DNA of 64,000 nt. Origin: Flavobacterium sp. 9AF. GTDB taxonomy: Bacteria > Bacteroidota > Bacteroidia > Flavobacteriales > Flavobacteriaceae. Under the pieces are notes generated by a model. It saw only the letters and a program-made list of their open reading frames with translations. It was not told the origin of the DNA and did not search any database. The translations under genes were made by a program, and so were the position numbers. The DNA lies in the NCBI RefSeq assembly GCF_902506265.1, contig NZ_LR733556.1, forward strand, positions 1,888,578 through 1,952,577, written 5' to 3'. Of this stretch, positions 63,982 to 64,000 are shown in pieces. The stretch's first letter is position 1, and every line of letters starts with the position of its first letter.

Positions 63982-64000
63982 ATTTTACATAAAAGCTCTA

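Overview
This 64 kb window is a low-GC chromosomal segment of a Flavobacteriaceae-type bacterium (Bacteroidota, probably Flavobacterium or a close relative). The evidence is TAnnTTTG-type -7 promoter boxes without clear Shine-Dalgarno sequences, five proteins ending in type IX secretion (T9SS) sorting domains with the YPNP motif, many SPI/SPII signal peptides ending in AQ or SC, DUF4270 next to glmS, and an ATP synthase epsilon subunit reduced to its N-terminal domain. No tRNA, rRNA, CRISPR array, transposase gene or integrase was seen. The window looks like ordinary chromosome with one large accessory surface-protein locus.

Layout. 0-8 kb: recA, an orphan lipoprotein, an ECF sigma factor overlapping a protein that joins an anti-sigma-like inner-membrane N-terminus to an outer-membrane beta-barrel, a MORN-like protein, a TlpA thioredoxin, aspS and a cold-shock protein. 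8-23 kb: a mostly minus-strand run of twelve secreted proteins and lipoproteins headed by an OmpA-family protein. It is divergent from a sigma factor / TM-TPR (putative anti-sigma) pair, and that pair converges on a TPR-CHAT protease-like protein with a signal peptide and a C-terminal membrane anchor. A long bipartite palindrome fills the divergent promoter. This is my best candidate for an undescribed regulated system. 23-27.5 kb: biotin genes bioF, bioD, bioA and a ketoacyl synthase. 27.5-34 kb: atpD-atpC, then a half-size glycogen synthase-like gene, DUF4270 and glmS. 34-39 kb: panC, panD, a UPF0104 membrane protein, an esterase-fold protein without the usual nucleophile Ser, and radA. 39-42.4 kb: a phytanoyl-CoA dioxygenase-like gene and a LytTR two-component pair. 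42.5-47.3 kb: rhodanese, alpha-toroid, VWA and MuiA-like proteins in one co-directional row. 47-56.4 kb: an M28 peptidase, a tail-fibre-like protein with a nearly exact 438-bp tandem repeat next to a short T9SS protein, a sugar dehydrogenase-like T9SS protein and a large sortilin-like T9SS protein. 56.5-61.6 kb: aldo/keto reductase, OmpA lipoprotein, exonuclease III and a two-domain OlsF-like acyltransferase. 61.6-64 kb: an operon of small membrane proteins (DUF2752, DUF4870-like, TM2, DUF805) around an M48 metallopeptidase.

How the genes fit together. Housekeeping functions (recombination, translation, ATP synthase, amino-sugar, pantothenate and biotin synthesis) are interleaved with cell-surface functions. 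Two sigma/anti-sigma-type pairs and one LytTR kinase/regulator pair are present, each next to envelope proteins. Repeats include two copies of a structured intergenic element (24.2 and 58.7 kb), a MITE-like inverted-repeat element (8.1 kb), heptad tandem repeats between atpD and atpC, and a recently duplicated lipoprotein signal region (16.7/17.4 kb). Functions come from motif reading only; no database search was run.
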